Assembly: GCA_003612285.1 (NCBI GenBank)
Contig: RAYE01000009.1
Location: 1-64,000, forward strand
Origin: a bacterium D16-51
Lineage (GTDB): Bacteria; Bacillota; Clostridia; Lachnospirales; Lachnospiraceae
DNA: 64,000 bases
Direction: 5' to 3'
Part shown: positions 53,909 to 62,450 of the stretch, in pieces
Position numbering within the stretch: position 1 is the first letter of the stretch
Layout: every line of letters starts with the position of its first letter
Program-made: the position numbers and the translations under genes
The notes under the pieces: generated by a model
Told to the model about the DNA's origin: nothing
Seen by the model: the letters and a program-made list of their open reading frames with translations, nothing else
The model's database searches: none

Positions 53909-54973
53909 ATGGCAAAGATTGATATAATTTCAGGGTTTTTAGGGGCAGGGAAGACAACTTTGATTAAGAAGCTGATTGCTGAGGCATTCCCGGGTGAAAA
54001 ACTTGTATTGATTGAAAATGAATTTGGTGAGATTGGCATTGACGGCGGTTTTCTGAAAGAGGCTGGAATCCAGATTACAGAAATGAATTCAGGATGCATC
54101 TGCTGCTCTTTGGTTGGCGATTTTGGTGAAGCGCTGAAAGAAGTGCTTGAGGAATATGCGCCGGATAGGGTAATTATTGAGCCTTCCGGAGTAGGAAAGC
54201 TTTCAGATGTTGTAAAAGCAGTAAAAAATATAGGGGACGCTGTTGCAATTAACAGTACGGCAGTTGTGGTAGACGCATCAAAATGTAAGATGTATATGAA
54301 AAACTATGGCGAGTTTTATAATAACCAGATAGAATATGCTGGTACTGTAATATTAAGCCGTACCCAGAATATTTCTGCAGAGAAGCTTGACGCCTGCCTG
54401 AAAATGATTCGGGAGAAAAATCAGGAGGCCTCTATTATTACAACTCCATGGGACGAAATTAATGCTAAAAATATATTAGAAGCAATGGAAAAAGTAAATT
54501 CTATAGAAAAAGAACTGATAGAAGAGCACCATCACCACGATGGAGAATGCTGCCACCATGAACATGAGCATCACCATGACGGGGAGTGCAGCCATGAGCA
54601 TGAGCACCACCACGATGGGGAATGCTGCCACCATGAACATGAGCACCACCATGACGGGGAATGCTGCCACCATGAGCATGGGCATCACCATGCAGATGAT
54701 GTATTTACAAGTATAGGAATTGAGACAGCCCACAAGTTTACAGAGGAAGAATTAAAAGATATGATCCAGCGGCTTGCAAACAGCAAGGAATACGGCGGGG
54801 TTCTCCGTGCAAAGGGGATTGTTGCTGCAGACGAAGGAGAATGGTTTCATTTTGACCTTGTTCCAGAGGAGACTGAAATCCGCCGCGGGGCAGCAGATTT
54901 TACAGGCCGCATATGCGTGATTGGCTCAGAGCTGGATGAGGCCCGGATAAAAGAACTGTTTCATGTAGCATAA
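53909..54973 (+). CDS. G3E GTPase (COG0523/CobW type) with His-rich insert
   Basis: This 354-residue metallochaperone-type GTPase has Walker A GFLGAGKTT (9-17), Walker B-like RVIIEPSGVGKL, and the metal-binding C63-x-C65-C66 in SGCICCSL. The guanine-specificity motif reads SRTQ instead of NKxD. Residues 207-261 form a tandem repeat of HHHDGECCHHEHE units rich in His and Cys, followed by the C-terminal CobW_C domain (GVLRAKGIV). The family moves or inserts zinc, cobalt, nickel or iron; zinc is the best guess. A second G3E gene follows 15 bases downstream. Confidence 0.9.
   Translation: MAKIDIISGFLGAGKTTLIKKLIAEAFPGEKLVLIENEFGEIGIDGGFLKEAGIQITEMNSGCICCSLVGDFGEALKEVLEEYAPDRVIIEPSGVGKLSDVVKAVKNIGDAVAINSTAVVVDASKCKMYMKNYGEFYNNQIEYAGTVILSRTQNISAEKLDACLKMIREKNQEASIITTPWDEINAKNILEAMEKVNSIEKELIEEHHHHDGECCHHEHEHHHDGECSHEHEHHHDGECCHHEHEHHHDGECCHHEHGHHHADDVFTSIGIETAHKFTEEELKDMIQRLANSKEYGGVLRAKGIVAADEGEWFHFDLVPEETEIRRGAADFTGRICVIGSELDEARIKELFHVA
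54526..54691 (+). repeat. tandem repeat coding for His/Cys metal-binding units
   Basis: About four units of 36-39 bases encode HHHDGECCHHEHE or close variants. The second unit is one residue shorter and has Ser for one Cys. Such repeats expand and contract easily. Confidence 0.85.
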
Positions 54974-54988
54974 AGATGGGAGGATGCT

Positions 54989-55963
54989 ATGTTTAACCGA
55001 AAAAAAGAGGAAATGATGATATATGTCATCATGGGGTTTCTGGAGGCAGGAAAAACGAGCCTGATAAAGGATTTGCTGACAGACGAATTATTTGATGATG
55101 ATGCGAGGACTCTAATCCTTGCCTGTGAGGAAGGGGAAGAGGAATATGAGAAAGACATGCTTGCAAAGGCATGGGCAGAGATTGAATATATAGAGGATGA
55201 GGAAAGCTTTCATGGCAAAAATATAGAAGGCCTTCTGAAAAAGCACCGTCCGGATCGTATTATTATTGAGTATAATGGGATGTGGCCGTCCAGCCATATC
55301 CCGGAATTATATGATGATTTGGAGGAAATCCTCTTTGACAGGGAAGTGATTTTTCAGACAATTGATGTGGTAAATGATGAATCGTTTTCTTTGTATATGA
55401 AAAATATGCCTTCTATGATGGTGGACCAGTTCAGGATTTCAGAAATGATTATTGTAAACCGCTGTACGCTCCAGACAAATAAAAATGCAGTCAGGGGGAG
55501 CGTCAAGGCGGTGAATCCGCGGGCACAGATTGTCTATGAGTCAGAGGATGAGGCATTTTATGATATGAAGGATGAGATGCCGTTTGATATCAATGCTGAT
55601 ATTATCGAAGTGTCAGAGGATGATTATGGCCTTTGGTATATTGATATGATAGATCATCCTGAAACATATACAGGAAAAACAATGCGCATCGCAGGGCTAA
55701 TCCAGAAAGCGCCAGGCCTGCCAAAGGGATTTGCAGTGTTTGGGCGGTATGCGATGACCTGCTGTGCGGATGATGTCCAGTATATTGGCTTTTTGTGTAA
55801 AGCAGATGAATGGCAGAAGTTTAAAGATAAGCAGTATGTGACAGTGACTGCGCGGCTGGAATATAAATATATGGAAGAATATGGTGAGGAAGGCCCGGTA
55901 TTTTATGCAGAGGAGGTCTTCCCGGCGGAAAAGCCGAAGGAGGAGCTTGTATATTTTAATTAA
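54989..55963 (+). CDS. G3E-like GTPase fused to TIGR03943-like domain
   Basis: This 324-residue protein has an N-terminal half that is a G3E GTPase (Walker A GFLEAGKTS at 16-24; RIIIEYNGMWP in place of the usual IEPSGVG; VNRCT in the base-recognition position). It lacks the C-x-C-C metal motif. The C-terminal half (about 190-324; GRYAMTCCADDVQYIGFLC) resembles the soluble end of TIGR03943/YcgQ proteins, which are often linked to COG0523 GTPases as neighbours. It forms an operon with the first GTPase. Its stop overlaps the convergent permease gene. Confidence 0.78.
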   Translation: MFNRKKEEMMIYVIMGFLEAGKTSLIKDLLTDELFDDDARTLILACEEGEEEYEKDMLAKAWAEIEYIEDEESFHGKNIEGLLKKHRPDRIIIEYNGMWPSSHIPELYDDLEEILFDREVIFQTIDVVNDESFSLYMKNMPSMMVDQFRISEMIIVNRCTLQTNKNAVRGSVKAVNPRAQIVYESEDEAFYDMKDEMPFDINADIIEVSEDDYGLWYIDMIDHPETYTGKTMRIAGLIQKAPGLPKGFAVFGRYAMTCCADDVQYIGFLCKADEWQKFKDKQYVTVTARLEYKYMEEYGEEGPVFYAEEVFPAEKPKEELVYFN

Positions 55964-56999
55964 GGGATAGTATGGCGCGTACCAGTACGATGGCAAGCGG
56001 GCCTAAAAAAATACCGGTAACGCCAAAGAGCTGGATTCCAATAAAGATAGCGGCAAGCATAAAAAACGGGCTTAACCCAAGCCCTTTCCCAAGGAGCTTT
56101 GCTTCTAAAAATTCGCGTACAAATAAGGTGATAAGGTAAGTTGTAATTAGGATAGCGGCAGTATAGTATTCCCGGTTCAGGAATGCATAAATTGCCCACG
56201 GCAGGAAAATAAAGCCGCTTCCAAGCACTGGGAATGCATCAAAAATAGAGATTCCCATGCCAAACAGGAAAAAATATGGATTGTGGATGCAAAAAAGCCC
56301 AAGTGAGCAGACAATCCAGTTGATAATTAAAATTGTGCCTTCTGCTTTCAAATAAGCTAGCCCACTGTCTTTAAGGCGTACAAGGACAGAGTGGATTGGG
56401 ACAAAAAAGGAGCTGTTTCTGAATTTTTTATGAAGCGGCTCCATTTCTTTTACCAGGATAATCATGGAAATAATTAAAATGATCAATGTGGCAAAAAACT
56501 GAAAAGAGCCTGAAAGGCAGTTAACCAGTGCTTTTCCGGCATTTGTTGTCAGGTTTTTTGTGCTGGTCTGTTCAAAATCGCTCATCCGCTGTTCTAAAAA
56601 GGCATAGACTGTGCCATTTTCAAGACATAAATAATAGTCAATGCAGTGGCAGAGCCGTGTTGTCTGCTGGTAAAGCGTGGATTCTAAAAGTTGTCGGTAT
56701 ACAGGGAAGTTACTAAAAAAAAGGCGGAGCTGTGTAATGATTTTCCATCCAATAAACAGGAAAAGGGAAGCGACAATAGCGAAAAAACCAAATAACGTCC
56801 CATAATGTGAAAGAAATTGCGGTAATTTCCATTTTCGATGAAGAAAGCACATCATTGGGTACAGCGCCCGCATAAGGATATAGGCAAGTAAAAAAGGGAA
56901 TGCAAGTGGAAGCAGATAGCGAAAAGCCAGATAAACACCTGACGAAACAATTAGGAGCCGGAAAAACTGATAAGCAAGAGATGATTTGTCCATATGCAT
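55956..56999 (-). CDS. AI-2E-type transporter family protein (YtvI-like)
   Basis: This 347-residue protein has about seven or eight membrane helices, with the family features PFLLAYILMRALYP near the start, a soluble stretch in the middle (about 85-150) and the C-terminal block GLGLSPFFMLAAIFIGIQLFGVTGIFLGPLAIVL (read in parts). The sporulation protein YtvI is the nearest named type in spore formers. The transport substrate is unproven. An alternative start lies two codons in. Converges with the G3E operon with an 8-base overlap. Confidence 0.83.
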   Translation of the reverse strand: MHMDKSSLAYQFFRLLIVSSGVYLAFRYLLPLAFPFLLAYILMRALYPMMCFLHRKWKLPQFLSHYGTLFGFFAIVASLFLFIGWKIITQLRLFFSNFPVYRQLLESTLYQQTTRLCHCIDYYLCLENGTVYAFLEQRMSDFEQTSTKNLTTNAGKALVNCLSGSFQFFATLIILIISMIILVKEMEPLHKKFRNSSFFVPIHSVLVRLKDSGLAYLKAEGTILIINWIVCSLGLFCIHNPYFFLFGMGISIFDAFPVLGSGFIFLPWAIYAFLNREYYTAAILITTYLITLFVREFLEAKLLGKGLGLSPFFMLAAIFIGIQLFGVTGIFLGPLAIVLVRAILSLN

Positions 57000-57011
57000 A
57001 TTGCCCTTTCT

Positions 57012-57194
57012 TAGAGAGTGTCTTAAAATTCATTCCGGGAACTTATAGTTCCTTACAATCTGCCACTCCCCGCTTTGTGCTATATTTGCCTCAAATTTAG
57101 TCAATGCAGCCCGCTGCACCTCCTTATTTTGAGCCAAATCTACCACAAGGTATGAAGCACATCCTGCAAAAAAGTAATTTTCAGACACGTTCTA
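57012..57194. mobile_element. foldback MITE, TA-flanked (copy 2)
   Basis: The ends tagagagtgtcttaaaatt (57012-57030) and aattttcagacacgttcta (57176-57194) are diverged forms of the copy 1 termini, again flanked by TA. The inside is palindromic (tttgcctcaaat with attttgagccaaat; tgcag/ctgca) but unlike copy 1 in sequence. No gene. Confidence 0.7.
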
Positions 57195-57640
57195 GTTTTT
57201 AGATATCTGTAAATAGTAACGGTAATGATATTGCTGCAGTTTATTCTGTACCAAAAAAGGCTGTACTATACATATTGTTTCGGTTATGGAATGCTGTAAC
57301 TTTTTCCTGATTAAATGTACTTTTTTTGTTGGAATGGTGCGGGTGTCGTTGCGTACGCGAAAATAAAAAGGACTGCCGCAACAGCAGTCCTTTATAAGGA
57401 GAAGGTATGAAAAAATTTTAAGCACTTATCAAATGATTGTCTGCTTCATTTGATAATCCTATTATATGGGACAATTATGAACGTCGGGTGATATACATAT
57501 GAAGAATTTGTTAACGTTTTTTTGAAACTTATGAACAATTTTGAACAATTAGGAATTTAATAGTAATATTTAAAAGTCTTTGAAAGCCATCTGTTTCTAA
57601 ATCGTCAAATTGCACAAAAAGTGTTATTTTTTAACAGTTC
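57195..57640. other. gene-poor A/T-rich stretch with hairpins
   Basis: No supportable gene. It holds a variant of the AGTAAC motif (57209), a hairpin aaggactgc/gcagtcctt (57368-57393), a possible mini-ORF of four codons (RBS ggagaagg, atgaaaaaattttaa at 57407) and a second hairpin tatcaaatg/catttgata (57427-57455). It could be the remains of a small RNA or leader gene. Confidence 0.4.
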
Positions 57641-57642
57641 CT

Positions 57643-57741
57643 TAGAGCGTGTTTGAAAATTAAATATTGCACAAATTTACTGCCCCCGGCAATTCCCAAA
57701 TTTTACCAATGGCACACCGCCTGCGCTTGGATGGGAAACTC
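57643..57741. mobile_element. half copy of the MITE (copy 3)
   Basis: From tagagcgtgtttgaaaatt the sequence follows copy 1 through cgcttggatgggaaac and then stops matching; the right half and right terminus are missing. Confidence 0.7.
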
Positions 57742-57865
57742 TTAATAATTTCTTAGGAATAGAACAATCAAATATTAATGTACAGCATCTTCAGATATGT
57801 TATCTTTTAAAAGCCGTGAATAGATAACTTTAAATGACAATTATTTATAAATGGGGGTGCTGCAA

Positions 57866-58648
57866 ATGAATGAACAAATAAAGAAACAGAGAAGGCAAAA
57901 TAAAAAGCAGGAAAAGCGTTTTTCGCTGTTTACTAAAATTTCTATAATAGTATTTCTTTGCTGCATTCTGTTAATTGCAAAAATAGGGTTTCAGTTATTT
58001 GGTTCTATTTCAGATACCATGCTGTCAGATAAGGGCAGCTCATTCTCACAGGTAACCCATGCAAAGAATGTACCAAAAGAAACGTCAAAGAGGTTTGAAT
58101 CAGAAACAGACTGGCAATTGATTCTTGTAAATCATTCGAATCCTATTCCGGAGAATTATCAGGTAAGTTTGACAAAGTTAAGAAATAATCAGTCTGTTGA
58201 CAGCAGGATTTATCCGGCTTTGCAGGATATGTTTGATGATATGAGGGAAGCTGGACTGATGCCAGTGATTTCTTCTTCTTATCGGACGGCACAAAAACAG
58301 CAGTCGCTTTTAGACGAGAAAATTACTGCATATAAAAAGGAGGGATATTCAGATAATGAAGCGGAAAAACTTGCCAGAAAGTGGGTTGCACCTCCCGGTA
58401 CCAGTGAACATCAGCTTGGTATGGCAGTAGATATCACCTCGCTTGACCGTAATGAGCAGGAGCCTTCTGTCATATGGAAATGGTTATTGGAAAACAGTTA
58501 TAAGTATGGTTTTATTCTCCGCTATCCAGAAGGGAAGGAAGATATCACGGGCACAATTTATGAACCGTGGCATTTCCGTTATGTTGGCGGGCAGGCTGCC
58601 AGGGAGATTATGGAGCGGGGGATTTGCCTGGAGGAATATTTGGAGTGA
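57866..58648 (+). CDS. D-alanyl-D-alanine carboxypeptidase, VanY/M15B type
   Basis: From the ATG at 57866 (RBS gggggtg) the product has 260 residues. A membrane anchor lies near 23-42, followed by a linker and an M15B peptidase domain with zinc ligands in SEHQLGMAVDIT and EPWHFRYVG and the substrate loop SSYRT. VanY-type enzymes trim the terminal D-Ala of peptidoglycan precursors or stem peptides on the outer face. It is 48 kb from the VanRS-like pair, so joint control is only a possibility. Confidence 0.9.
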   Translation: MNEQIKKQRRQNKKQEKRFSLFTKISIIVFLCCILLIAKIGFQLFGSISDTMLSDKGSSFSQVTHAKNVPKETSKRFESETDWQLILVNHSNPIPENYQVSLTKLRNNQSVDSRIYPALQDMFDDMREAGLMPVISSSYRTAQKQQSLLDEKITAYKKEGYSDNEAEKLARKWVAPPGTSEHQLGMAVDITSLDRNEQEPSVIWKWLLENSYKYGFILRYPEGKEDITGTIYEPWHFRYVGGQAAREIMERGICLEEYLE

Positions 58649-58667
58649 TGGATTCCAAATATTCCTC
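58631..58667. terminator. 14-bp perfect inverted repeat at the vanY-like stop
   Basis: gaggaatatttgga (58631-58644) pairs perfectly with tccaaatattcctc (58654-58667); the TGA stop is in the loop. There is no T tail, but the position between convergent genes suggests a transcription or RNA-stability barrier. Confidence 0.55.
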
Positions 58668-58702
58668 CCCAATAGGCTGTGGCAAGCAAATTGGCTGTGC
58701 AG

Positions 58703-59311
58703 CTAATCCTTTAATATATTTTCAACAACAAAACGAATATCTTCAATTTCTGCCGCCATCTGTTGATATTCTGCCTCCTGCTTTGGATCGCCTGGATCCC
58801 ATTGCACGTCGCCCGGGTAATGCAGGATGTAGGTGCTGTCCTTGGTGGAAAACAGATAGCGGTAACCTGTAAAATCAAGTCCGTTTTCTTCAAACTGCTC
58901 TGGCGTCATAGAACCTTTATATCTAACAATATAAAATAGAACTCCGCTGCCAAAAGAGTCTTCGGATTCGGATTTCTCTTTTGCCTGTTTATTGTAGACA
59001 ATATAATTTTGTTCGTGTTTTGCAACAGAATATTTGCCTTCCCAGCTATCAGGTAAATACATTGTAAGATTAATGTCTTCCAATACTGCCATTTCCTGTT
59101 TTGCGGGGACTTCTACTACAACCTCCTGGGCAAAGGCAAATGCCCCAGCGCTAAAGCTGCAGGTCATCAGGGCAATGGCGGCGGCGATTCCAGTAAATGC
59201 CCTGATTCTTTTATGGTGGTGTTCCTTCCTGTAATTTGGAATCTGTTCAGCCTGCCAGACAAGTTTTTCATCAATATTGCCGATGTGTTCTGAAAGTTGT
59301 TTTTTATTCAT
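58703..59311 (-). CDS. membrane-anchored partner of ECF sigma factor, probable anti-sigma
   Basis: This 202-residue protein has a cytosolic N-terminus of about 37 residues, a transmembrane helix (about 38-62, AAAIALMTCSFSAGAFAFA) and an outer domain of about 135 residues with no close relative I recognise (INLTMYLPDSWEGKYSVA). The gene overlaps the sigma gene stop as ATGA. That coupling and the topology suggest an anti-sigma factor that senses outside stress, but no standard anti-sigma motif is visible. Confidence 0.65.
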   Translation of the reverse strand: MNKKQLSEHIGNIDEKLVWQAEQIPNYRKEHHHKRIRAFTGIAAAIALMTCSFSAGAFAFAQEVVVEVPAKQEMAVLEDINLTMYLPDSWEGKYSVAKHEQNYIVYNKQAKEKSESEDSFGSGVLFYIVRYKGSMTPEQFEENGLDFTGYRYLFSTKDSTYILHYPGDVQWDPGDPKQEAEYQQMAAEIEDIRFVVENILKD

Positions 59312-59865
59312 AGCGCAATCCCCTCGCTTTCTAAATGCCTTTTTAATTTTTGGCGCATTCCATATAACATAGACTTTACTTTCCCCTGGCTAAATCCGGT
59401 ATGTGTGCAGATTGTTTCAATGGAATCAAAATACCAATAGCGCCTGATAAAAATATTTCGTTTTTCCTCGCTCTGCTGCCAGAGAAATTCACTGATTAAA
59501 TCTTCTATAAATTTTTTTTCGATTTCTGATTCAATATAATCTGTGCCAGAAACACATTCCCCTAATTCTTCAAATGAAATAACGGCAGAACGGTTCCGTT
59601 TTGCTGCGGTACAGTATTCGTATTTTTTTAATGCCAGATTTCTGGTAATTTTGCTGACAAATGCGGAAAACTTGTTTGGGCGTTGTGTCGGGATTGCATT
59701 CCAGACAGCAAGCCAGGTATCATTAACACATTCTTCGCTGTCTTCATAACTTGAAAGAATATTATTGGCAATATACGCGCAAAGTTTCCCATATTTAGAA
59801 GATGTTTCCCGGATAGCACCCTCATCCCTCTCCCAGTACATTTCAATTATTTTTTTATCATCCAC
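59308..59865 (-). CDS. ECF-type RNA polymerase sigma factor
   Basis: Start GTG at 59865 has RBS ggagg nine bases upstream, giving 185 residues. Region 2 (YGKLCAYIANNIL, SSYEDSEECVNDTWLAVWNAIP) and region 4 (RNIFIRRYWYFDSIETICTHTGFSQGKVKSMLYGMRQKLKRHL, read in parts) are clear. It directs transcription of a stress regulon, probably including its own operon, together with the overlapping membrane partner gene. Confidence 0.9.
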   Translation of the reverse strand: MDDKKIIEMYWERDEGAIRETSSKYGKLCAYIANNILSSYEDSEECVNDTWLAVWNAIPTQRPNKFSAFVSKITRNLALKKYEYCTAAKRNRSAVISFEELGECVSGTDYIESEIEKKFIEDLISEFLWQQSEEKRNIFIRRYWYFDSIETICTHTGFSQGKVKSMLYGMRQKLKRHLESEGIAL

Positions 59866-60079
59866 ACATAAAAACCTCCATTCTATAAGGTTAGGATTGT
59901 AAATAATTAACAAATCCTGATTTCTGCGTACGCTGTTTCACTATATATGTACGATTTTAGAGCCTTACGTTGTAATGCACTTATAAAATTTTGTTGTTTT
60001 TGCATTTCCAATAATTTTTCGGATGTACTATTTTAAAGTTCCTGTTGCTGCTTGTCAAGGACGTATTCATCACTTTTTC

Positions 60080-60349
60080 TTGATGGGGCGCGGCACAGAA
60101 TACGGGCTTGAACAGGTTTACAACGTGGTTGACAGCCGATACCGAAGTCAAAAACCGCTGATAGTCACAACAAACCTCACGCTGGAGGAATTGCAGCACC
60201 CGGAGGACACCGCCCATGCCCGGATTTATGACCGCCTGCTTGAAATGTGCTGCCCGGTATTCTTCACCGGGGAGAACATCAGAAAACCCACGGCACAGGG
60301 GAAAATGGAACGGTTAAAAGGACTGATGAACGGAAAGGAGAGCCTATGA
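60080..60349 (+). pseudogene. 3' fragment of ICE DnaC/IstB-like ATPase
   Basis: The last 85 or so codons of a DnaC-like helicase loader found in clostridial conjugative elements remain (RGTEYGLEQVYNVVDSRY, LIVTTNLTLEELQ, ARIYDRLLEMCCPVFFTG). The P-loop and Walker B parts are gone; sequence before about 60080 is unrelated. GC is higher than in the chromosome to the left. Confidence 0.75.
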
Positions 60350-60480
60350 ACAATGACACCAGCAAGACCAGCCGCACCACCGCCCCTCTGGACGCGAAGC
60401 CTGACCTTGTGGAGCGGATAGGGAATACCACCTTTGACATACATATCCATTTCAGCGAAACGAGCCGGGAAACCCTTCAA
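60346..60480 (+). pseudogene. truncated TnpW-type element protein
   Basis: It starts with ATGA overlap to the DnaC fragment. The first 44 or so residues (TTAPLDAKPDLVERIGNTTF, DIHIHFSETSRETLQD) match a small protein regularly found after dnaC in these elements and often called TnpW. The natural end is replaced by IS110-type sequence. Confidence 0.65.
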
Positions 60481-60820
60481 GATCATTCATTCCGATCCCC
60501 AGTCCCGGGAGCTTGCTGTCACAAAAATAAAAGAAGCACAAGAGACGTATTCTCTTGAAAGCCGCTGCTTCCTCGAGTCCACCGGGATCTACCATATCCC
60601 GCTCCTGTGCTTCCTTCATGTTAAGGGTTTTGACTGCTCTGTCATTAATCCTATCATCACTAAGAATAGCACAAACATGAGCATAAGGAAACTCCACAAT
60701 GATAAATTTGATTCAAAAAAGGTTGCCAAAGTGGGGCTGGATGCTTCCCAGAAGACCTCCATTGTCCCTGACGATGCTGTGATCAGCCTGCGCAGCCTTG
60801 TAAGGGATTATTATTACTTT
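60478..60820 (+). pseudogene. IS110-family transposase fragment
   Basis: A reading frame of about 110 codons contains the central part of a DEDD (IS110) transposase: SRCFLESTGIYHIPLLCFL, FDCSVINPIITKNSTN, NDKFDSKKVAKVGL. Both ends are missing; the right end is cut by the IS982-family element. Confidence 0.7.
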
Positions 60821-61922
60821 AACGTGAGTTCGACAAAATAAAAATCCATAAGCAAGGTTCTATGGTATAATTTAAATGACCATTAAAAAGATTACCAAAG
60901 GAGAACAAGCTTATGGGCGATTTAATTATATCAGTATTTTATGAAATTGACAACTTTTGTAAAGAATTTATTCCTTATATGGAACAACAATGCATACAGA
61001 CTGGTGACAAGCCCGTTTCACTAGAACTTCCAAGCCGTCTTACTTTAAGTGGGGCAATGACCATATGTGCTGTATTCCACTTGTCTGGTTACAGGACATT
61101 TAAGTGGTTTTACCAGAAACTGGTTTTAAAAAATTACCGTAAATTTTTTCCAAATCTTGTAAGTTATAACCGTTTTGTGGAACTTATGCCATATACTGCA
61201 CTGCCAGTGGTGTTTTTTGCACATTCACGCTGTGGGAAATGTACTGGCATAAGTTTTGCAGATTCTACAACTATTGATGTATGTGACAGCCACAGGATAC
61301 AGCAGCACAGGGTATTTAAAGACATTGCACAGAGAGGGAAAAGTTCCACAGGGTGGTTTTATGGTTTTATACTGCACATTTCAATAAATGACAGGGGTGA
61401 AATACTTAATTTCTGCCTTACTTGTGGGAATAAAGATGACAGGAATCCTGAAGTTATGGGACATCTTACAAAAAATATTTTTGGAAAGCTTTTTGCAGAT
61501 AAGGGCTGTATTTCTAAAAAATTAGCCGGCCAGTTTCAAAAAAATGGCATCCAGCTTGTTACAAAACAAAAAAAGAATTCCAAAACCAAGAGCCTTATGG
61601 AACTTTCTGATAAAATACTTCTAGGAAAACGTGCTGTAATAGAATCTGTAAATGATTTTCTTAAAAATATATGCCAGATAGAACATTCCAGACACAGGAG
61701 CTGCTGCAATTTTGTAGTAAATCTGGTATCTGGCATTGCCGCTTATTCTTTTTTACCTAAAAAGCCATCTATACAACCATGGAACAATGCAATTCCATGT
61801 AGAATTTTATAATTACTAACAGCAAATATGCATTCGTTAAATATACGATTTGTCAAAAATTGCAATAATGAACTAAAATTTAAAACTATCTCCTTTGTTT
61901 TATTTTATATCGAACTCACGTT
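60821..61922 (+). mobile_element. IS982-family insertion sequence
   Basis: The left end aacgtgagttcg (60821-60832) and its exact complement cgaactcacgtt (61911-61922) form the terminal inverted repeats, which continue imperfectly inward (acaaaataaaa against tataaaataaaa). The element is about 1.1 kb with one intact transposase gene. Flanks are both T/A-rich; a target duplication could not be settled by eye. Confidence 0.8.
60913..61812 (+). CDS. IS982-family transposase
   Basis: This 299-residue protein appears intact. The DDE catalytic region is recognisable: ISFADSTTIDVCDSHRIQQH (first Asp), GWFYGFILHISINDRGEI, then LFADKGCISKKLAGQF (second Asp) and the C-terminal Glu region RAVIESVNDFLKNICQIEHSRHRS (read in parts). 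A TATAAT lies upstream and RBS aaaggag precedes the ATG. An intact frame suggests recent arrival compared with the decayed genes around it. Confidence 0.9.
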   Translation: MGDLIISVFYEIDNFCKEFIPYMEQQCIQTGDKPVSLELPSRLTLSGAMTICAVFHLSGYRTFKWFYQKLVLKNYRKFFPNLVSYNRFVELMPYTALPVVFFAHSRCGKCTGISFADSTTIDVCDSHRIQQHRVFKDIAQRGKSSTGWFYGFILHISINDRGEILNFCLTCGNKDDRNPEVMGHLTKNIFGKLFADKGCISKKLAGQFQKNGIQLVTKQKKNSKTKSLMELSDKILLGKRAVIESVNDFLKNICQIEHSRHRSCCNFVVNLVSGIAAYSFLPKKPSIQPWNNAIPCRIL

Positions 61923-62321
61923 ATTTATTATTCCCCATTATCCATTTTCTTCCCCTTGCCGGACACCGGATATGAGAATCCCCGAACAGTGCTGTGTGAA
62001 TATTATAAAGAATTTAATGAACAGATTGCTTCACTGGAAGAACAGGGATATTCTATTACTTACCAGAACAGTGAGGACGGTGTACCCGTATCGAACTTCA
62101 ATGATACCCTGATGGTGTATATGGTAAAGTATGGCACCGGACAGGTAGGATTTGTGATGGACGATGCGGGTAAAAAGCATTTGAAGGAAGTTTTTGATGA
62201 GATGAATTACTGTGATAATTCCAGCGGCAAGACACAGATTCCGGCGGGGGAATCGCTGGGGGGGGGGAAGTCGTTACCACAGGCTGCTGTAACTGTTCCC
62301 AGTGTTGTGGGAAATGGATAA
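61923..62321 (+). pseudogene. 3' fragment of unknown mobile-element gene
   Basis: An open frame runs out of the IS982 end and continues for about 120 codons (GYENPRTVLCEYYKEFNEQI, LMVYMVKYGTGQVGFVMD). It has no start with an RBS. It is probably the tail of an element gene whose front was lost with the insertion. A run of G at about 62261-62268 and a repetitive end suggest decay. I do not recognise a family with certainty. Confidence 0.45.
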
Positions 62322-62450
62322 GCCTTTGCATCCATGCGCTCTGCTGCCAATGTGCTTATGCTGTCAAGTTTAAAGTTCAGCACACCGATCACAGTAGCCG
62401 AAAATTTATTATCAATAATTTCCTTTAAACATCCCATCCCATTACCCCGT

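Noticed and set aside
57192-57425. 77-codon minus-strand frame
   Set aside because: It has no RBS, contains a strong hairpin, and the composition is not protein-like.
61956-61970. LPDTG-like string at the start of the fragment after the IS982 element
   Set aside because: A sortase signal must lie near the C-terminus; here it is at the front of a gene fragment and is a chance match.
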